DNA from: Caldilineaceae bacterium
GTDB lineage: Bacteria > Chloroflexota > Anaerolineae > Caldilineales > Caldilineaceae
Direction: 5' to 3'
DNA: 64,000 nucleotides
Assembly: GCA_026645575.1 (NCBI GenBank)
Contig: JAPKMW010000006.1
Location: 1 to 64,000, forward strand
Each line of letters begins with the position of its first letter. The first letter of the stretch is position 1. The position numbers and the translations under genes are program-made. The notes under the pieces are model-generated. The model saw only the letters and a program-made list of their open reading frames with translations. It ran no database searches and had not been told where the DNA came from. This document shows, in pieces, positions 19,107 through 28,978 of the stretch.

Positions 19107-19182
19107 TTGGATATTAGGTATTGGATAATCGAGCTTCAGCAATACCCCATACCTACTACCTAGTATCCAATATCTAATTTTT
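19107..19182. repeat. Inverted repeat of TTGGATATTAGG words
   Basis: The left part reads TTGGATATTAGGTATTGGATA and the right part CCATACCTACTACCTAGTATCCAATATC, imperfect complements made of short tandem words. It lies between murG and the first CvpA-like gene. Confidence 0.65.
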
Positions 19183-20454
19183 CCCTGCCAACCGCACCAT
19201 CTCTTCGGCAATCGCCCGTGCGGCGTCGGGTTTGGCCAGGCGGGCCAACGCTTCTTCCATGCGACGGCGTTGGGCCGGCTCTTGCACCAGCTTGAGCAAG
19301 GCGGGTGCTAGATCTTTGCGTAATGTTTCATCGGCCACGAGAACGGCGCCGCCATGCTTGACCAGGTACTCGGCATTCTGCAACTGGTTTACCCCTGGAT
19401 GGGGCGTTAGCAACGACGGCAGCCGCGCCACCGGAAATTCGCCCAAGGTGCTGGCCCCCGCTCTGGCAACGGTGAGATCCGCCGCCGCCAACGCCAGCAT
19501 CATCTCTTCATGCAAATAAGCGACCGGATGATAGCGTGACCAGAGATCCGCTGTCACCGGTGGCTGTTGCAATTTTTCCTGCCATTGCGCCCAATCGCGA
19601 TCCCCAACCACATGCAGTACATGTGCGTGGGGCAAAACCTGTGGTAGCGCTGCCCAGAGTGATTCATTGATATTCCGTGACCCCTGACTTCCCCCCCAAA
19701 CCAACACTAGCGGCAGCGCTTGTCCTTCGGTGATCAAGGAACGGCCCAGCCGTGTCGCCAGTTGATAACGGGCAGATCCCCGCTGTTCCATATGGCGTTG
19801 TGGCGATAAGTGTCCGCCACCGACCAGATCAACCAACTCCTGCCGCACGGGATAGCCGGTGACAATCGCTTTCCCCACCGGCATTGCGCCGCCAAAGTAG
19901 CCAGCCACGTCCGCGTAGCTCACGGCGACCCGTTGGGCAAAGAGGCTGAGGGTGCGAATGGCCCAGCCCGGCACCATGTCCGGCAGATAGATCAGCACCG
20001 GAATTTTCAGCCAGCGACAAGCGATCACCACGGGGGCACAGACATAACCGCCCGTAGCAAGACAGACATGCGGTTGAAAATCACGTAAAATGGCAAGGCT
20101 TTCTAGTAAACCAGCTAACATTTTGCCGCTATTTTTTGCAACCGTCAAAGGATTCTTGCCACGTAACTGACCAGTGGCAATCCCTTGGTAACAAACATCA
20201 GCATGTTCCACCAACCGCTTCTCCATGCCGTCACTAGCACCCACCCAAAGCAAATCTCGCGTAGTAAAGACTATACTCTTTTTTCCCTCATCGCTGGGTT
20301 GGGGGGCGCTGGGTTGGGACGCGGCGGCTCGTTGGCCGCTCACCGCCGCGGCGACTGGCTCTGGCCGGTTTACGACTATCGGCAACTGAGCGACGACGGC
20401 CAGCGCTGGATAGACGTGACCACCAGTGCCGCCACCCGAAATTAAAACGCGCAT
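19174..20454 (-). CDS. murG: MurG glycosyltransferase with N-terminal insertion
   Basis: Transfers GlcNAc to lipid I to form lipid II on the inner face of the membrane. GGGTGGHVYPALA opens the protein, GGYVCAPVVIA and the C-domain motif VWGGSQGSRNINE follow, and RAGASTLGEF marks the UDP-GlcNAc site. At 426 residues it is longer than usual (about 355). Most of the excess is a block at residues 25-67 placed between the first helix and the WVGASDGMEKRL strand, rich in Ala, Pro, Gln and Ser. Residues 60-66 are encoded by a copy of the GTAGTAAAGACT dispersed repeat. The ATG has AGAGG just upstream. It overlaps the ftsW frame by 167 bases. Confidence 0.92.
   Translation of the reverse strand: MRVLISGGGTGGHVYPALAVVAQLPIVVNRPEPVAAAVSGQRAAASQPSAPQPSDEGKKSIVFTTRDLLWVGASDGMEKRLVEHADVCYQGIATGQLRGKNPLTVAKNSGKMLAGLLESLAILRDFQPHVCLATGGYVCAPVVIACRWLKIPVLIYLPDMVPGWAIRTLSLFAQRVAVSYADVAGYFGGAMPVGKAIVTGYPVRQELVDLVGGGHLSPQRHMEQRGSARYQLATRLGRSLITEGQALPLVLVWGGSQGSRNINESLWAALPQVLPHAHVLHVVGDRDWAQWQEKLQQPPVTADLWSRYHPVAYLHEEMMLALAAADLTVARAGASTLGEFPVARLPSLLTPHPGVNQLQNAEYLVKHGGAVLVADETLRKDLAPALLKLVQEPAQRRRMEEALARLAKPDAARAIAEEMVRLAGKN
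20258..20282. repeat. GTAGTAAAGACT repeat copy inside murG
   Basis: Read on the plus strand, CGTAGTAAAGACTATACTCT matches the arm of the element at 12895 with few changes. It lies within the MurG-specific insertion, so dispersed repeat sequence appears to be translated here. Confidence 0.6.
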
Positions 20455-21721
20455 AACCCTCTTTTCCTGTTCCTCGTGTCCCTGTTCCCCGTGTCCCTGT
20501 CCCCCGTGTTATCGGCGCCACCCGTTGACGGCTCACGGCTGCGCCGAGTTTGGTTGTTTGGGGGGCGGGGCTGCTACTGCCGGCGCTGCTGCGGTTGACA
20601 AGGGGCAGACCGCCATGTCGGCTAATGTTGAGCAAAATGCCGATCGCCGCCAGCGCTGTCACTAGTGAGCTGCCGCCGTAACTAATAAAGGGCAAAGTCA
20701 CACCCGTTGGCGGGGCGGCGGCCACAATAACGGCCATGTTCAGAATTGCCTGCAAGGTCAACGAAGCCGTGATGCCTGTCGCCAGCAACATGCCGAAGTT
20801 GTCGGGCGCCCGCAATGCCGTGCGCAGACCGAAATAGGCCAGCAGCGCAAAGAGAAAGATCACCAGCAGCGCGCCCAGCAACCCCATCTCTTCACCGACC
20901 ACAGCAAAGATATTGTCGCTCCAGACCACCGGCAGATAACCGGGCAATTTGGCCTGACTATTGCCAATCCCCTGGCCGAAGAGACCACCGCGAATCAACG
21001 CCTCCACCGCCCGTTGCACCTGATATTCATCACTCTGCATTGGGTCCCAAAGTGAAGCCATATACTTGGCAACCCGATCATGGGCGTAGGTGCTATAGCG
21101 AATCACCAACCAGAAAGTTGCCGCGCCGCCGGCGCCCACCACCAACAACTGGCGCATCTCCGCCCCGGCAATAAAGAACATAATCGAGGCGGTGGTGACA
21201 ATCAAAATCGCCGTGCTGATATTGGGTTGCGCCACAATCAAGACCGCAATGGCGCCCATCAAGACGCTAAAGGGCAGCAACCCCACTCGTACATCGCGAA
21301 TACGCGTCCCCTTGCTGGCAAGCCAGGCGCTAACATACATGACAATGATAATCTTGGCCGGCTCACTGGGTTGCACACTGCCGCCGAGAAAGGTGCGCGT
21401 GGCATTAAAGCGTTCACTGCCGACGGCTATCACAGCCATGAGTGCCAGCAATGCCACCGCCATCAAGACCACACTCCAGCGCTCCCAGATCATGTAGGGA
21501 ATATTCGCCATTGCTATCATGCCAACCAGACCTACCGCGCCCCAGACCAACTGCCGAGTCACATAATAATAGGGGTCTTGGTAGTCAGCATAGCCCCAGG
21601 CAAAGCTGGCGCTGAGGACCATGACCATGCCCAGCCCAAAGAGGAGCATGACCACCGAGAGCAATCCCCAGTCATAGGCGCCGGCGGAGGCGGCGGTTTG
21701 GTTTTTCGTTGTTGCAACCAT
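20288..21721 (-). CDS. ftsW: FtsW lipid II polymerase with repeat-extended C-terminus
   Basis: SEDS-family glycosyltransferase that polymerises lipid II at the septum together with the class B PBP. Ten predicted membrane helices fill residues 18-385. SEDS hallmarks visible are QLVWGAVGLVGM, the GGSVQPSEPAKI region, the large loop RVAKYMASLWDP, and PFISYGGSSLVTALAAIGILLNISRHG at the end of the core (over two helices). From about residue 402 the tail becomes RGTGTRGTGTRGTG, encoded by a tandem intergenic word, and then runs 167 bases into murG in another frame. The core is typical; the last 75 residues look like read-through of inserted repeat. No clear Shine-Dalgarno was found. Confidence 0.9.
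   Translation of the reverse strand: MVATTKNQTAASAGAYDWGLLSVVMLLFGLGMVMVLSASFAWGYADYQDPYYYVTRQLVWGAVGLVGMIAMANIPYMIWERWSVVLMAVALLALMAVIAVGSERFNATRTFLGGSVQPSEPAKIIIVMYVSAWLASKGTRIRDVRVGLLPFSVLMGAIAVLIVAQPNISTAILIVTTASIMFFIAGAEMRQLLVVGAGGAATFWLVIRYSTYAHDRVAKYMASLWDPMQSDEYQVQRAVEALIRGGLFGQGIGNSQAKLPGYLPVVWSDNIFAVVGEEMGLLGALLVIFLFALLAYFGLRTALRAPDNFGMLLATGITASLTLQAILNMAVIVAAAPPTGVTLPFISYGGSSLVTALAAIGILLNISRHGGLPLVNRSSAGSSSPAPQTTKLGAAVSRQRVAPITRGTGTRGTGTRGTGKEGYARFNFGWRHWWSRLSSAGRRRSVADSRKPARASRRGGERPTSRRVPTQRPPTQR
20459..20515. repeat. Tandem CCTGTTCCCCGTGTC words at the ftsW-murG junction
   Basis: About three degenerate copies of a 14-15 base unit (two 7-base words) in one orientation. It encodes the RGTGTRGTG tail of FtsW, and the murG ribosome site lies at its edge. 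Confidence 0.7.
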
Positions 21722-21733
21722 GATTTGGTTAGG

Positions 21734-21833
21734 TAGAGACTGGAGACTGGAGACTGGAAACTGAAGACCAAGAATTGAACGCCGCTGGCGAATGCAACCT
21801 TTAGTCTCTAGTCTCTAATCTCTAGTCTTTGGT
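21734..21833. repeat. Inverted array of GGAGACT words
   Basis: Three 7-base AGACTGG/GGAGACT units on the left (21734-21757) face four AGTCTCT-type units on the right (21801-21833). It separates murD and ftsW and may explain the missing ribosome site of ftsW. Confidence 0.75.
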
Positions 21834-23497
21834 TAATGAATCACGACTACTTCTTGCCGACGTTCTTCCGCCGCCGGCTTGGCTGTCACCCAGCTTTCGA
21901 CCAGGCGGCGGAAATGTTCACCACGTTCTTCAAAGTCGCGGTAGGCGTCATAACTGGTGCCGCCGGGCGAGAGCAAAACCACGGTTGGCAAGCCTTCCTG
22001 TTTGCTGCCATTACCGTTACCATTGCTACTACTGTTACCATTGCCGTTGTGATGCCCGTTCCCCTCGACTGTCTTGGGTACAGGCGTGACGCCGGCCACA
22101 CGAGCAGCCAAGGCCACGGCTTCATCCAGCCGTTGGACGACTGCACAGTTCGGCGCACGCCGTTTGGTAAATTGGGCGCGCTCTTGCACCTTCTCCACCA
22201 CCATCGCCCCGGCATGACCAAAGCCGATCAGGTAGTTGACCCGCTTCAGCACTTCATCGGCAAAGATTTCCCACGGCAAATTTTTATCTTTACCGCCAGC
22301 CAGCAAAATCAAGCTCTGTTCACCGGCGGTAAAGCAGCGCAACGCCGCCACGGACCGTTCCGGCGCCGTAGCAATGCTGTCGTTGATCCAGGTCGCCTGT
22401 GGCGTGCTATGGACGATCTCCAAGCGATGGCGGACGCCACGAAAGGTGGTCGCCACTTGGCGCATCGCCGCAACCGACGCCCCCGCTGCCCCGCTGATTA
22501 CCGCCGCTGCCAACAGGTTGCTGATGTTGTGGTCGCCGCGCAACAACACTTCATCGCGCCGACAGATGGCGCGACCATTATAAACCAATGTTTCCCCGTC
22601 TACCCAAGCCCCTTCTGCTAGGGGATGTAAACGACTAAAAGCCACGGCCTCTTTACCACTCTCCGCGATGGCCGCCTGTTCGCTGGTCAGCAAGCCAGCC
22701 AATTCCCAAGTTGAAGGCAGCGATTGTCGTTCATCGACTATTGTCGGAGGCAGAAGCCGCTGCGTAACGGCATCATCTGCGCTCAGGACAAGCTGGGCGC
22801 CGGCGGGGGTGCGCCGTAACAGATTCAACTTGGCATCGGCATAGGCCGCCATGTCCGGGTGGCGATCCAGGTGGTTGGGCGTTAAATTGAGTAACCCTGC
22901 CACATCCGGCCCCACACCGGCGACATCACCCCAGGCCAGTTGTGGGGTAAAGAGTTCCAGTTGAAAGCTGCTCAATTCCAACACAATTGGTTCGCCCGGT
23001 CCAATCTCGTCCAGGCGATCAATCAGGGGCGTACCAATGTTGCCCCCAACATGGGTTTTATAACCGGCGGCAGCCAGCATTTGCCCCACCAGGGTGGTTG
23101 TGGTCGTTTTGCCGCTGCTGCCGGTCAACGCCACCAGCGGCCCCAAGCCACGCCGGCGAGCCAGTTGTAATGTCAACAAACTATCATTACTTAGCGGAAT
23201 GCCCCGCACAATCGCCATTTGCACCAAGGCCACTTGCGGCGGCACGCCACCACTCAGGCAGAGGAGATCGCACCCATCCAACAGCGAGAGCGGATGGCTG
23301 CCCAGCACCAACTCGACCGGGAGATCGCCTAACTGAGCAATCTCCCGCGTCAACTTTTCAGCCGGGGCGGCGTCGCTGATGATGGTCTGCGCGCCTGCCC
23401 GTACAAAGAAGCGCGCCAACGCCAACCCCTGGCGCGCCAACCCAAGAATCACCACTTTGCGGCCAGTAAATTCAACGTTGTTGCTTGCACTTGCCAT
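21833..23497 (-). CDS. murD: UDP-N-acetylmuramoylalanine--D-glutamate ligase MurD
   Basis: ATP-dependent ligase that adds D-Glu to UDP-MurNAc-L-Ala. The N-terminal Rossmann-like [17 protein letters not shown], the P-loop [27 protein letters not shown] and the C-terminal [16 protein letters not shown] with [19 protein letters not shown] are all present. At 554 residues it is about 100 longer than usual. Part of this is an Asn-Gly-Ser run (about residues 472-500) encoded by a GGTAAC/GGCAAT hexamer microsatellite, placed in a surface loop before the last strand. ATG follows GGAG at 6 bases. It lies between mraY and ftsW. Confidence 0.93.
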   Translation of the reverse strand: MASASNNVEFTGRKVVILGLARQGLALARFFVRAGAQTIISDAAPAEKLTREIAQLGDLPVELVLGSHPLSLLDGCDLLCLSGGVPPQVALVQMAIVRGIPLSNDSLLTLQLARRRGLGPLVALTGSSGKTTTTTLVGQMLAAAGYKTHVGGNIGTPLIDRLDEIGPGEPIVLELSSFQLELFTPQLAWGDVAGVGPDVAGLLNLTPNHLDRHPDMAAYADAKLNLLRRTPAGAQLVLSADDAVTQRLLPPTIVDERQSLPSTWELAGLLTSEQAAIAESGKEAVAFSRLHPLAEGAWVDGETLVYNGRAICRRDEVLLRGDHNISNLLAAAVISGAAGASVAAMRQVATTFRGVRHRLEIVHSTPQATWINDSIATAPERSVAALRCFTAGEQSLILLAGGKDKNLPWEIFADEVLKRVNYLIGFGHAGAMVVEKVQERAQFTKRRAPNCAVVQRLDEAVALAARVAGVTPVPKTVEGNGHHNGNGNSSSNGNGNGSKQEGLPTVVLLSPGGTSYDAYRDFEERGEHFRRLVESWVTAKPAAEERRQEVVVIH

Positions 23498-23533
23498 TCC
23501 GCACTCCGTCTTCCAGGGAAGCCCCTTCGGCGA

Positions 23534-24718
23534 TTACACGAGCGCCAGGGCTACACCCAACATGCCGCTGAGCACGCTGATGAGCCAGAAGCGCTCTTTC
23601 ACTTGCATTTCGCTCCACCCCAACAACTCAAAGTGATAGTGTAGCGGCGCCATCTTAAAGACGCGACGCCCCTCGCCATACTTGATGCGTGTCCACTTGA
23701 AGTAGTAGCGTTGGATGATCACGCTGCCAGCTTCGGCCACGAAGATCGAGCCGATGATCGGCAACAGGAGCCACTGACCGGTCATGACGCTGACCAGCCC
23801 CAACGTTGCACCCAACGCTAGGCTGCCGGTGTCGCCCATAAACATCTGCGCCGGATGAGCGTTGTACCAGAGAAAGGCCAACAGCGCACCCACAATGGTA
23901 AAGCAAAAGGCCATCAAGTAGGTTTGGTTCTGCAAATAAGCGATAATACCATAGCTGGCAAAGGCGATGCTGCTAATGCTGCCGGCCAGACTGTCCAACC
24001 CATCGGTAAAATTAACGGCGTTGCTAAAGCCGACAATGATCAGAATGGTCAAGGGAATGATGAAAGGGCCGATGCGGTAAAAGCCGTTATACGGACCGTA
24101 GAGACCGGGAATGCCCACATAGTCCCAGTGGGGCGGGCCGAAGTACAAGATCAGCGCCAGCACCGTAGCAAAGAGGATTTGAAAGCTGCTCTTCATTCGT
24201 TCGCTCATACCCTCGCCGCGACCGCGCAGCCCCTTGATGCCCTGCCAGTCATCGACACCACCCAGGAGGGCATGGGAAGCCAGACAAAAGAAGAGGATCA
24301 AGGTGCTCTGGCCGATAGCGTTGAGACCCCACAAGTTGGCGATATTGAGGACGCCTGTGATGAGCAAAACAGGCACCACGATTAAAATACCGCCCATCGT
24401 CGGCGTGCCGGTTTTGGTCTGGCGACTGCCTGGCTCTTCCACCCGAATCTGCTTACCGATACCCCAGCGCTTGAGTAAGGCGATCAGCGGATTGCCCCAG
24501 AAGACAGCAATAAAGAAGCTGACCGTACCCAGGGTAAGTGCATACGCCATAGTGGACTCCATGAAATCTTCAAGCAATGTAGATGCAATCAGACAAACGA
24601 CCAGCAAGCCCAATAGGCGCATCACATGAGGCAGCCACTGCTGCGGCGTTCCTTCGCCTGTATTGCTGGTTTCACGCCGGCGCAGTGGTAGGGCAAGTAG
24701 TTGAAAGGGTGTTCTCAT
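23534..24718 (-). CDS. mraY: Phospho-N-acetylmuramoyl-pentapeptide-transferase MraY
   Basis: Integral membrane enzyme that moves phospho-MurNAc-pentapeptide to undecaprenyl phosphate, giving lipid I. About ten membrane helices. Family motifs are [10 protein letters not shown], the Mg-binding [27 protein letters not shown] and the C-terminal [17 protein letters not shown] with its His cluster. The 394-residue length includes an N-terminal extension of about 30 residues before the first helix. Its ATG overlaps the murF stop by 4 bases (ATGA), a sign of translational coupling. Confidence 0.95.
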   Translation of the reverse strand: MRTPFQLLALPLRRRETSNTGEGTPQQWLPHVMRLLGLLVVCLIASTLLEDFMESTMAYALTLGTVSFFIAVFWGNPLIALLKRWGIGKQIRVEEPGSRQTKTGTPTMGGILIVVPVLLITGVLNIANLWGLNAIGQSTLILFFCLASHALLGGVDDWQGIKGLRGRGEGMSERMKSSFQILFATVLALILYFGPPHWDYVGIPGLYGPYNGFYRIGPFIIPLTILIIVGFSNAVNFTDGLDSLAGSISSIAFASYGIIAYLQNQTYLMAFCFTIVGALLAFLWYNAHPAQMFMGDTGSLALGATLGLVSVMTGQWLLLPIIGSIFVAEAGSVIIQRYYFKWTRIKYGEGRRVFKMAPLHYHFELLGWSEMQVKERFWLISVLSGMLGVALALV

Positions 24719-26253
24719 TTGGATGCTCGCTTTTCTCCGGTTTCAATAATTTCGGTGACAATTAGATCCATACCCACGGCACGACTGCCTTTAATAAGAA
24801 CAATATCATCTTGCCGTAATTCACTTTTGAGCAGCGCAATCGCACGCTCGTGATCGGCAAGTTGATGAACTTGACTGGCATCAAAGCCCACAGCCAGCGC
24901 CTCTGCGCCAATATCGTGACCCAGTTCGCCGACGGTGACCAACAGATCGACAACATCGGCGGCGCGACGCCCAACCAACTTGTGGCCTTCATTCGTATAG
25001 TGACCCAATTCCAACATGTCGCCTAGTACGGCAACGCGTCGTCCCTGGCGTATTGGTTCGAGATCGGCCAACAAGTTGAGCGCAGCAATCGTACTGACCG
25101 GGCTGGCGTTGTAGGTGTCATCCACCACGGTACAGCCATTGATCCCCGGCACCACCACCAGACGAATCTGACCGGGCACACTCTGCAAGCCCCTGAGGAT
25201 CTCTTCCCAACTCAACCCCTCGACCAAGCCGAGAGCAGCGCCGCGCAGCGCTGTGTGAACACTATGTCGACCGAGGAGCGGCACGCGCACATAGAGCGAC
25301 TCGACCGCGCCGTTCCCTGGGGCGCGATAATGAAAACGGAAACGAATGCCCTCCAAACCGGCGCTTTCAATCTCGTCGGCCCAGAGATCAGCTTCGGGTG
25401 TTAAGCCATAGCGGAAAATTTTGGCCTTGGTGTGATCAACCATCGTGCGCACCCGCTCATCGTCCCAGTTGAGAATGGCGACGCCGCCATCTTCGGCAGG
25501 GGGCAGCGCTTCCACCAGTTCAGTCTTGGCTTGGGTGATACGTTCCATGGTGCCGAGCCGCTCCAAGTGGCTGGGGCCGATGTTGGTGACAATGCCGACC
25601 TGCGGTCGCGCCAGCGTGCAAAGGGTGCGAATTTCGCCCAGGTCATACATCCCCATCTCAAGGACGGCGCGTTCATGTTGCAAGCTCAAACCGAGCAAGG
25701 TGAAGGGCAAGCCCTGTTCGCTGTTCAGGCTGCCCCGGTTGTGTAAGAGGTTGTAGCGTTGTTGTAGTACAGCAGCGGCGACTTCTTTGGTGCTGGTCTT
25801 GCCGACGCTGCCAGTCACGCCCACAACGCGCAACTGGGGGTGGCCACGGTGGAGTCGTTGGAACGCACCTACCTTTTGCAAGGCTGCCGTCGTGTCGTCC
25901 ACAATGTAGGCAAGTGGAGTGTGGGGTTGATAGTCCGCCGGCAGTGCGGCTTGCAACTCCCAGCGACCGATGGTGCAATCAACTAGCGCAGCGCCACTAC
26001 TGCGCGCTTGGTCACGACCCTGTTCGCCACAGATGATCGCCTGCGCGCCCCGGCGCAGCGCATCGCTGATAAAGAAGTGCCCATCGGTGTGGCGACCGGC
26101 AAAGGCAACAAAGAGATCGCCCAACGTCGTATCGCGATTGTCCAGCACCGCATGTTGAATGAGGCGGGCCGGCAAATTGAGGGGCGGGGTCTGCCCAGTT
26201 AGCGCCTGCCAAAGCGTGTGTTGTGTGATCTGAGTGGCAATCACAGGTCGCAT
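24715..26253 (-). CDS. murF: UDP-MurNAc-tripeptide--D-Ala-D-Ala ligase MurF
   Basis: Adds D-Ala-D-Ala to the UDP-MurNAc-tripeptide, completing the pentapeptide. The P-loop [15 protein letters not shown], the [13 protein letters not shown] stretch, and the C-terminal [15 protein letters not shown] and LGDMLELG are diagnostic. The start at 26253 is supported by CGGAG 7 bases upstream; 13 further residues would be read from a hairpin and are rejected. The preceding gene on the transcript is ftsI: murE, normally between them, is absent from this cluster. Confidence 0.95.
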   Translation of the reverse strand: MRPVIATQITQHTLWQALTGQTPPLNLPARLIQHAVLDNRDTTLGDLFVAFAGRHTDGHFFISDALRRGAQAIICGEQGRDQARSSGAALVDCTIGRWELQAALPADYQPHTPLAYIVDDTTAALQKVGAFQRLHRGHPQLRVVGVTGSVGKTSTKEVAAAVLQQRYNLLHNRGSLNSEQGLPFTLLGLSLQHERAVLEMGMYDLGEIRTLCTLARPQVGIVTNIGPSHLERLGTMERITQAKTELVEALPPAEDGGVAILNWDDERVRTMVDHTKAKIFRYGLTPEADLWADEIESAGLEGIRFRFHYRAPGNGAVESLYVRVPLLGRHSVHTALRGAALGLVEGLSWEEILRGLQSVPGQIRLVVVPGINGCTVVDDTYNASPVSTIAALNLLADLEPIRQGRRVAVLGDMLELGHYTNEGHKLVGRRAADVVDLLVTVGELGHDIGAEALAVGFDASQVHQLADHERAIALLKSELRQDDIVLIKGSRAVGMDLIVTEIIETGEKRASK

Positions 26254-26269
26254 GAGATGCTCCGCAACA

Positions 26270-26337
26270 GTAGGTGCGGTTTGTAACCGCACGGGTTTGT
26301 TATGAATTCGACTCGTGCGGTTACAAACCGCACCTAC
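26270..26337. repeat. Perfect 24-base hairpin between ftsI and murF
   Basis: Arms 26270-26293 and 26314-26337 (GTAGGTGCGGTTTGTAACCG plus four bases) are exact complements. A partial copy, GTAGGTGCGGTTTG, is at 9746-9759. This occupies the site where murE is usually found. Confidence 0.85.
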
Positions 26338-26339
26338 CT

Positions 26340-28259
26340 TTATTGATCAACCGTAATCGGCTCATCTGTTGTTTCAGCGTTGGTCACCGGCACACCCATT
26401 GCCTGCGCCCGAATGTCATCGGGGGCGATGCCGAGGTGATCAAAGAGCCGGCGCGACACCAACGAGAAAACCGGCGCCGCAGTGTAGGCCGCCCAGGTGC
26501 TGATCGCCGGGTCGGGTTGATCCAGCTTGACTAGCAACACAAATTTCGGGTCGTCGGCGGGGGCAAAGCCGACAAAGGTGACGATGGTGGCGTCTTTTAA
26601 GTAGCCGGCCAACGTTGGAATCTGGGCTGTACCGCTCTTGCCGGCGATGCGATAGCCGGGTACCCGCGCCGCCGAGTTGCCGGTATCTACCGTCTCGACC
26701 ATCATCTCCGTCAAGTCACGGGCCGTTTCCGGGCTGATCGCTTGGGTCAACACTTCTGGTTGGGTGTAGAGCACCTGCTCCCCATCCAAGCGGGCCTGCA
26801 CTACATAGGGGCGCATCAACTTGCCGCTATTGGCAATTGCGGCTGTGGCATTGACCATTTGTAACGGCGTCACCGCTAGCCCTTGCCCGAAGCTGTTGGT
26901 ACCCAGATCCGAAAGGCTCCAATCGGTATGACCGGGCGTTTTGAGCAGCCCCGGCACCTCGTCGGCTAGATCAATGCCGGTGCGGTCGCCAAAGCCAAAG
27001 CGGCGCACATAGCGATAAAAATCATCGCGCCCCACCTGATCCGCCACTTGGGCCGTGATCACGTTCAAAGAACGAGCCAGCGCTTGGGTCATGTTGACCG
27101 GCCCATTGGCCCGGCGATCACTGTTATAGATCGAGCGCTCGCCGACAATAATATAGCCGCTATCGGTCATCACTGTGGTCGGGGTGATGACGCCGGTATC
27201 CAGCCCAGCCGCCATGGTCACAATCTTAAAGACCGACCCCGGCTCATAAATAGCGCTGACGGCCACATTGGTAAAGCGGCTAAAGTTTGTGGCGTCGGCG
27301 CTGCGCTGGTTGGGGTCATAGTCGGGCCAGTTCGCCAGCGCCAGGACTGCGCCGCTCTTCGGCTCCATGACAATGATCGTGCCGCCCTTCGCCCCATATT
27401 TGGCAATGCCGCTGCGCAACTCCTCTTCAATGATCCACTGTACGCCCCGGTCAATGGTCAACACCAGGTCTTTGTGCGCAGCGGAAGGGAGGAAGCGCTG
27501 TAACGGCGCCGGTAGGGCGGCAAAGGTGGCATTGGGTGGCTCCAACAAGCCCTTGCCGCGCTCATTGAGAAAGGCGTCGTAATACTCTTCCAAGCCATAG
27601 GCCCCGCTGCGATCCGCCTGAGTGAAGCCAAGGATATGGCTGGCCAGGCTGTTCTGTGGATAATAACGTTTCGGCACCGAGCGTACGGCAATATAGCGCA
27701 AGGGGGAGAGGGCATCGGCCACCAGCGCTTTTTGGCGCGTCTCTTGCATCCGTTGCCCTAGTTCAGCCGGCAATGGCTCGCCAATTTCAGCGTAACCTAG
27801 GTTGGCATAAGCCAGCAAAGTTTGTAGCGTCTCTGCTACCGGCAACCCTGTGGCTTCCTGGATGCCTTGCGCAACCAGTTGACGATTAGCATCAGTTTTC
27901 AACTCGCTGGGGGTCACACTGATCTGGGACAGAAAGTGATCCGCCGTCAACAGATCACCCTGGCGATCGACAATCGCGCCGCGCGTCGGTGGGATCAGCG
28001 CTTCCGGGTCATAGACCGGCAACTCGCCTACGCGAAAAACTTGGTAGACCACCAAGCGCGCCAGCACCAGACTCGTCAGCAAGACAAAGAGAAAGGCCAG
28101 CAGCCCAAAGCGCCAGAACCGCTGTTCCTTGGCCGCTTCGGGCGTCTCCTCTGGTTCGCGTGGCTCTGTCGTTACTACGGATGCCAACGCAGGCGCTACT
28201 CCAGGGTTCAAAACCGAGGATGTGGCGCTTACGCGATTATCTGGAAACAGTGACGCCAT
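26340..28259 (-). CDS. ftsI: Class B penicillin-binding protein (FtsI type)
   Basis: Septal D,D-transpeptidase that cross-links new peptidoglycan with FtsW. A Glu/Pro-rich cytoplasmic start is followed by one membrane helix (about residues 52-74), a dimerisation domain beginning [14 protein letters not shown], then the transpeptidase domain with SxxK in EPGSVFKIV (about residue 340), SLN in ALARSLNVI and KSGTAQIP (about residue 538). The start at 28259 lies 4 bases after the ftsL stop. The longer frame to 28319 overlaps ftsL and is unlikely. Position and domains fit FtsI/PBP3; Spo-type class B PBPs are less likely here. Confidence 0.93.
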   Translation of the reverse strand: MASLFPDNRVSATSSVLNPGVAPALASVVTTEPREPEETPEAAKEQRFWRFGLLAFLFVLLTSLVLARLVVYQVFRVGELPVYDPEALIPPTRGAIVDRQGDLLTADHFLSQISVTPSELKTDANRQLVAQGIQEATGLPVAETLQTLLAYANLGYAEIGEPLPAELGQRMQETRQKALVADALSPLRYIAVRSVPKRYYPQNSLASHILGFTQADRSGAYGLEEYYDAFLNERGKGLLEPPNATFAALPAPLQRFLPSAAHKDLVLTIDRGVQWIIEEELRSGIAKYGAKGGTIIVMEPKSGAVLALANWPDYDPNQRSADATNFSRFTNVAVSAIYEPGSVFKIVTMAAGLDTGVITPTTVMTDSGYIIVGERSIYNSDRRANGPVNMTQALARSLNVITAQVADQVGRDDFYRYVRRFGFGDRTGIDLADEVPGLLKTPGHTDWSLSDLGTNSFGQGLAVTPLQMVNATAAIANSGKLMRPYVVQARLDGEQVLYTQPEVLTQAISPETARDLTEMMVETVDTGNSAARVPGYRIAGKSGTAQIPTLAGYLKDATIVTFVGFAPADDPKFVLLVKLDQPDPAISTWAAYTAAPVFSLVSRRLFDHLGIAPDDIRAQAMGVPVTNAETTDEPITVDQ

Positions 28260-28263
28260 TAGT

Positions 28264-28800
28264 TCACTCGTGTACCTGGGCCAGCGCCGGTGCTGCGGAC
28301 GGCATTGCGCCGCCGGCAACCGTGCTGCCGGGAATGATTACATAATTTCGTTGGAAAGCGGGTTCGTACCCTAATTCAGTCGCCCGTGTTTTCACGCGAT
28401 TCAAATCGGTCTCTTGTGCAATCTCCCAGACGAGGTTGGCGTTTTCCTTTTGGACCACCTGCTCCTCAGCCTGCAACTGGCGCAAGGCAATCGTATTCTG
28501 CAAGATAATGGTTGAGAGTTGCAAGTGCAAAATCAACCCGCCACAGACCAACCCAATCGCCAGGGTAAAGAGCAAAAAGGACTGCCAAGTATCAGGTAGT
28601 CGCAACGTCTGGGCCAACAAACGCCATTGGTCGCGCAGCCAAAGCCATTGCGTCAGGCTACGCGTCGCCGCTCCCCACTCGGCAGGGACAGGCGATGAGA
28701 TTGTCTCATTGTTCAGCGCACCTGCTCGCAAAGACGCGCTTATCGAGTGCGCACCTGCTCGTAAAGGCGCGCTTTTGATTTGTAACATAGCAACATCCAA
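28264..28800 (-). CDS. ftsL: FtsL-like bitopic division protein
   Basis: A 178-residue protein with one membrane helix (about residues 72-93, SFLLFTLAIGLVCGGLILHLQL) followed by a coiled coil of about 40 residues (LQNTIALRQLQAEEQVVQKENA). This is the FtsL/DivIC layout, and the place between rsmH and ftsI is that of ftsL. The N-terminal part holds two copies of APLRAGAHS/ASLRAGALN encoded by a 30-base direct repeat (about 28721-28775). FtsL-type proteins link FtsQ to the FtsWI synthase. Sequence is weakly conserved, so the call rests on layout and position. Confidence 0.8.
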   Translation of the reverse strand: MDVAMLQIKSAPLRAGAHSISASLRAGALNNETISSPVPAEWGAATRSLTQWLWLRDQWRLLAQTLRLPDTWQSFLLFTLAIGLVCGGLILHLQLSTIILQNTIALRQLQAEEQVVQKENANLVWEIAQETDLNRVKTRATELGYEPAFQRNYVIIPGSTVAGGAMPSAAPALAQVHE

Positions 28801-28978
28801 TACTCATGATAAATTTGACACACCATACCGATAAGCCAACCATAACGGGGTGTGGGATGGGCGATCAGGCCAAAGGGCTGAGTAGTGCCGGTTGGTGCGG
28901 CAACGACCTCTCCCCTGGTAGGTATTTGGGCTTTAGCCTGAGCGACTCAACTGAGCATGTTGAAGTTTTAGCCGAAGG

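Noticed and set aside
20288..20454. Possible simple frameshift in ftsW
   Set aside because: The SEDS core is intact and the change begins exactly at the tandem words, so repeat insertion explains the long tail better than a base error, though resequencing could still change this.
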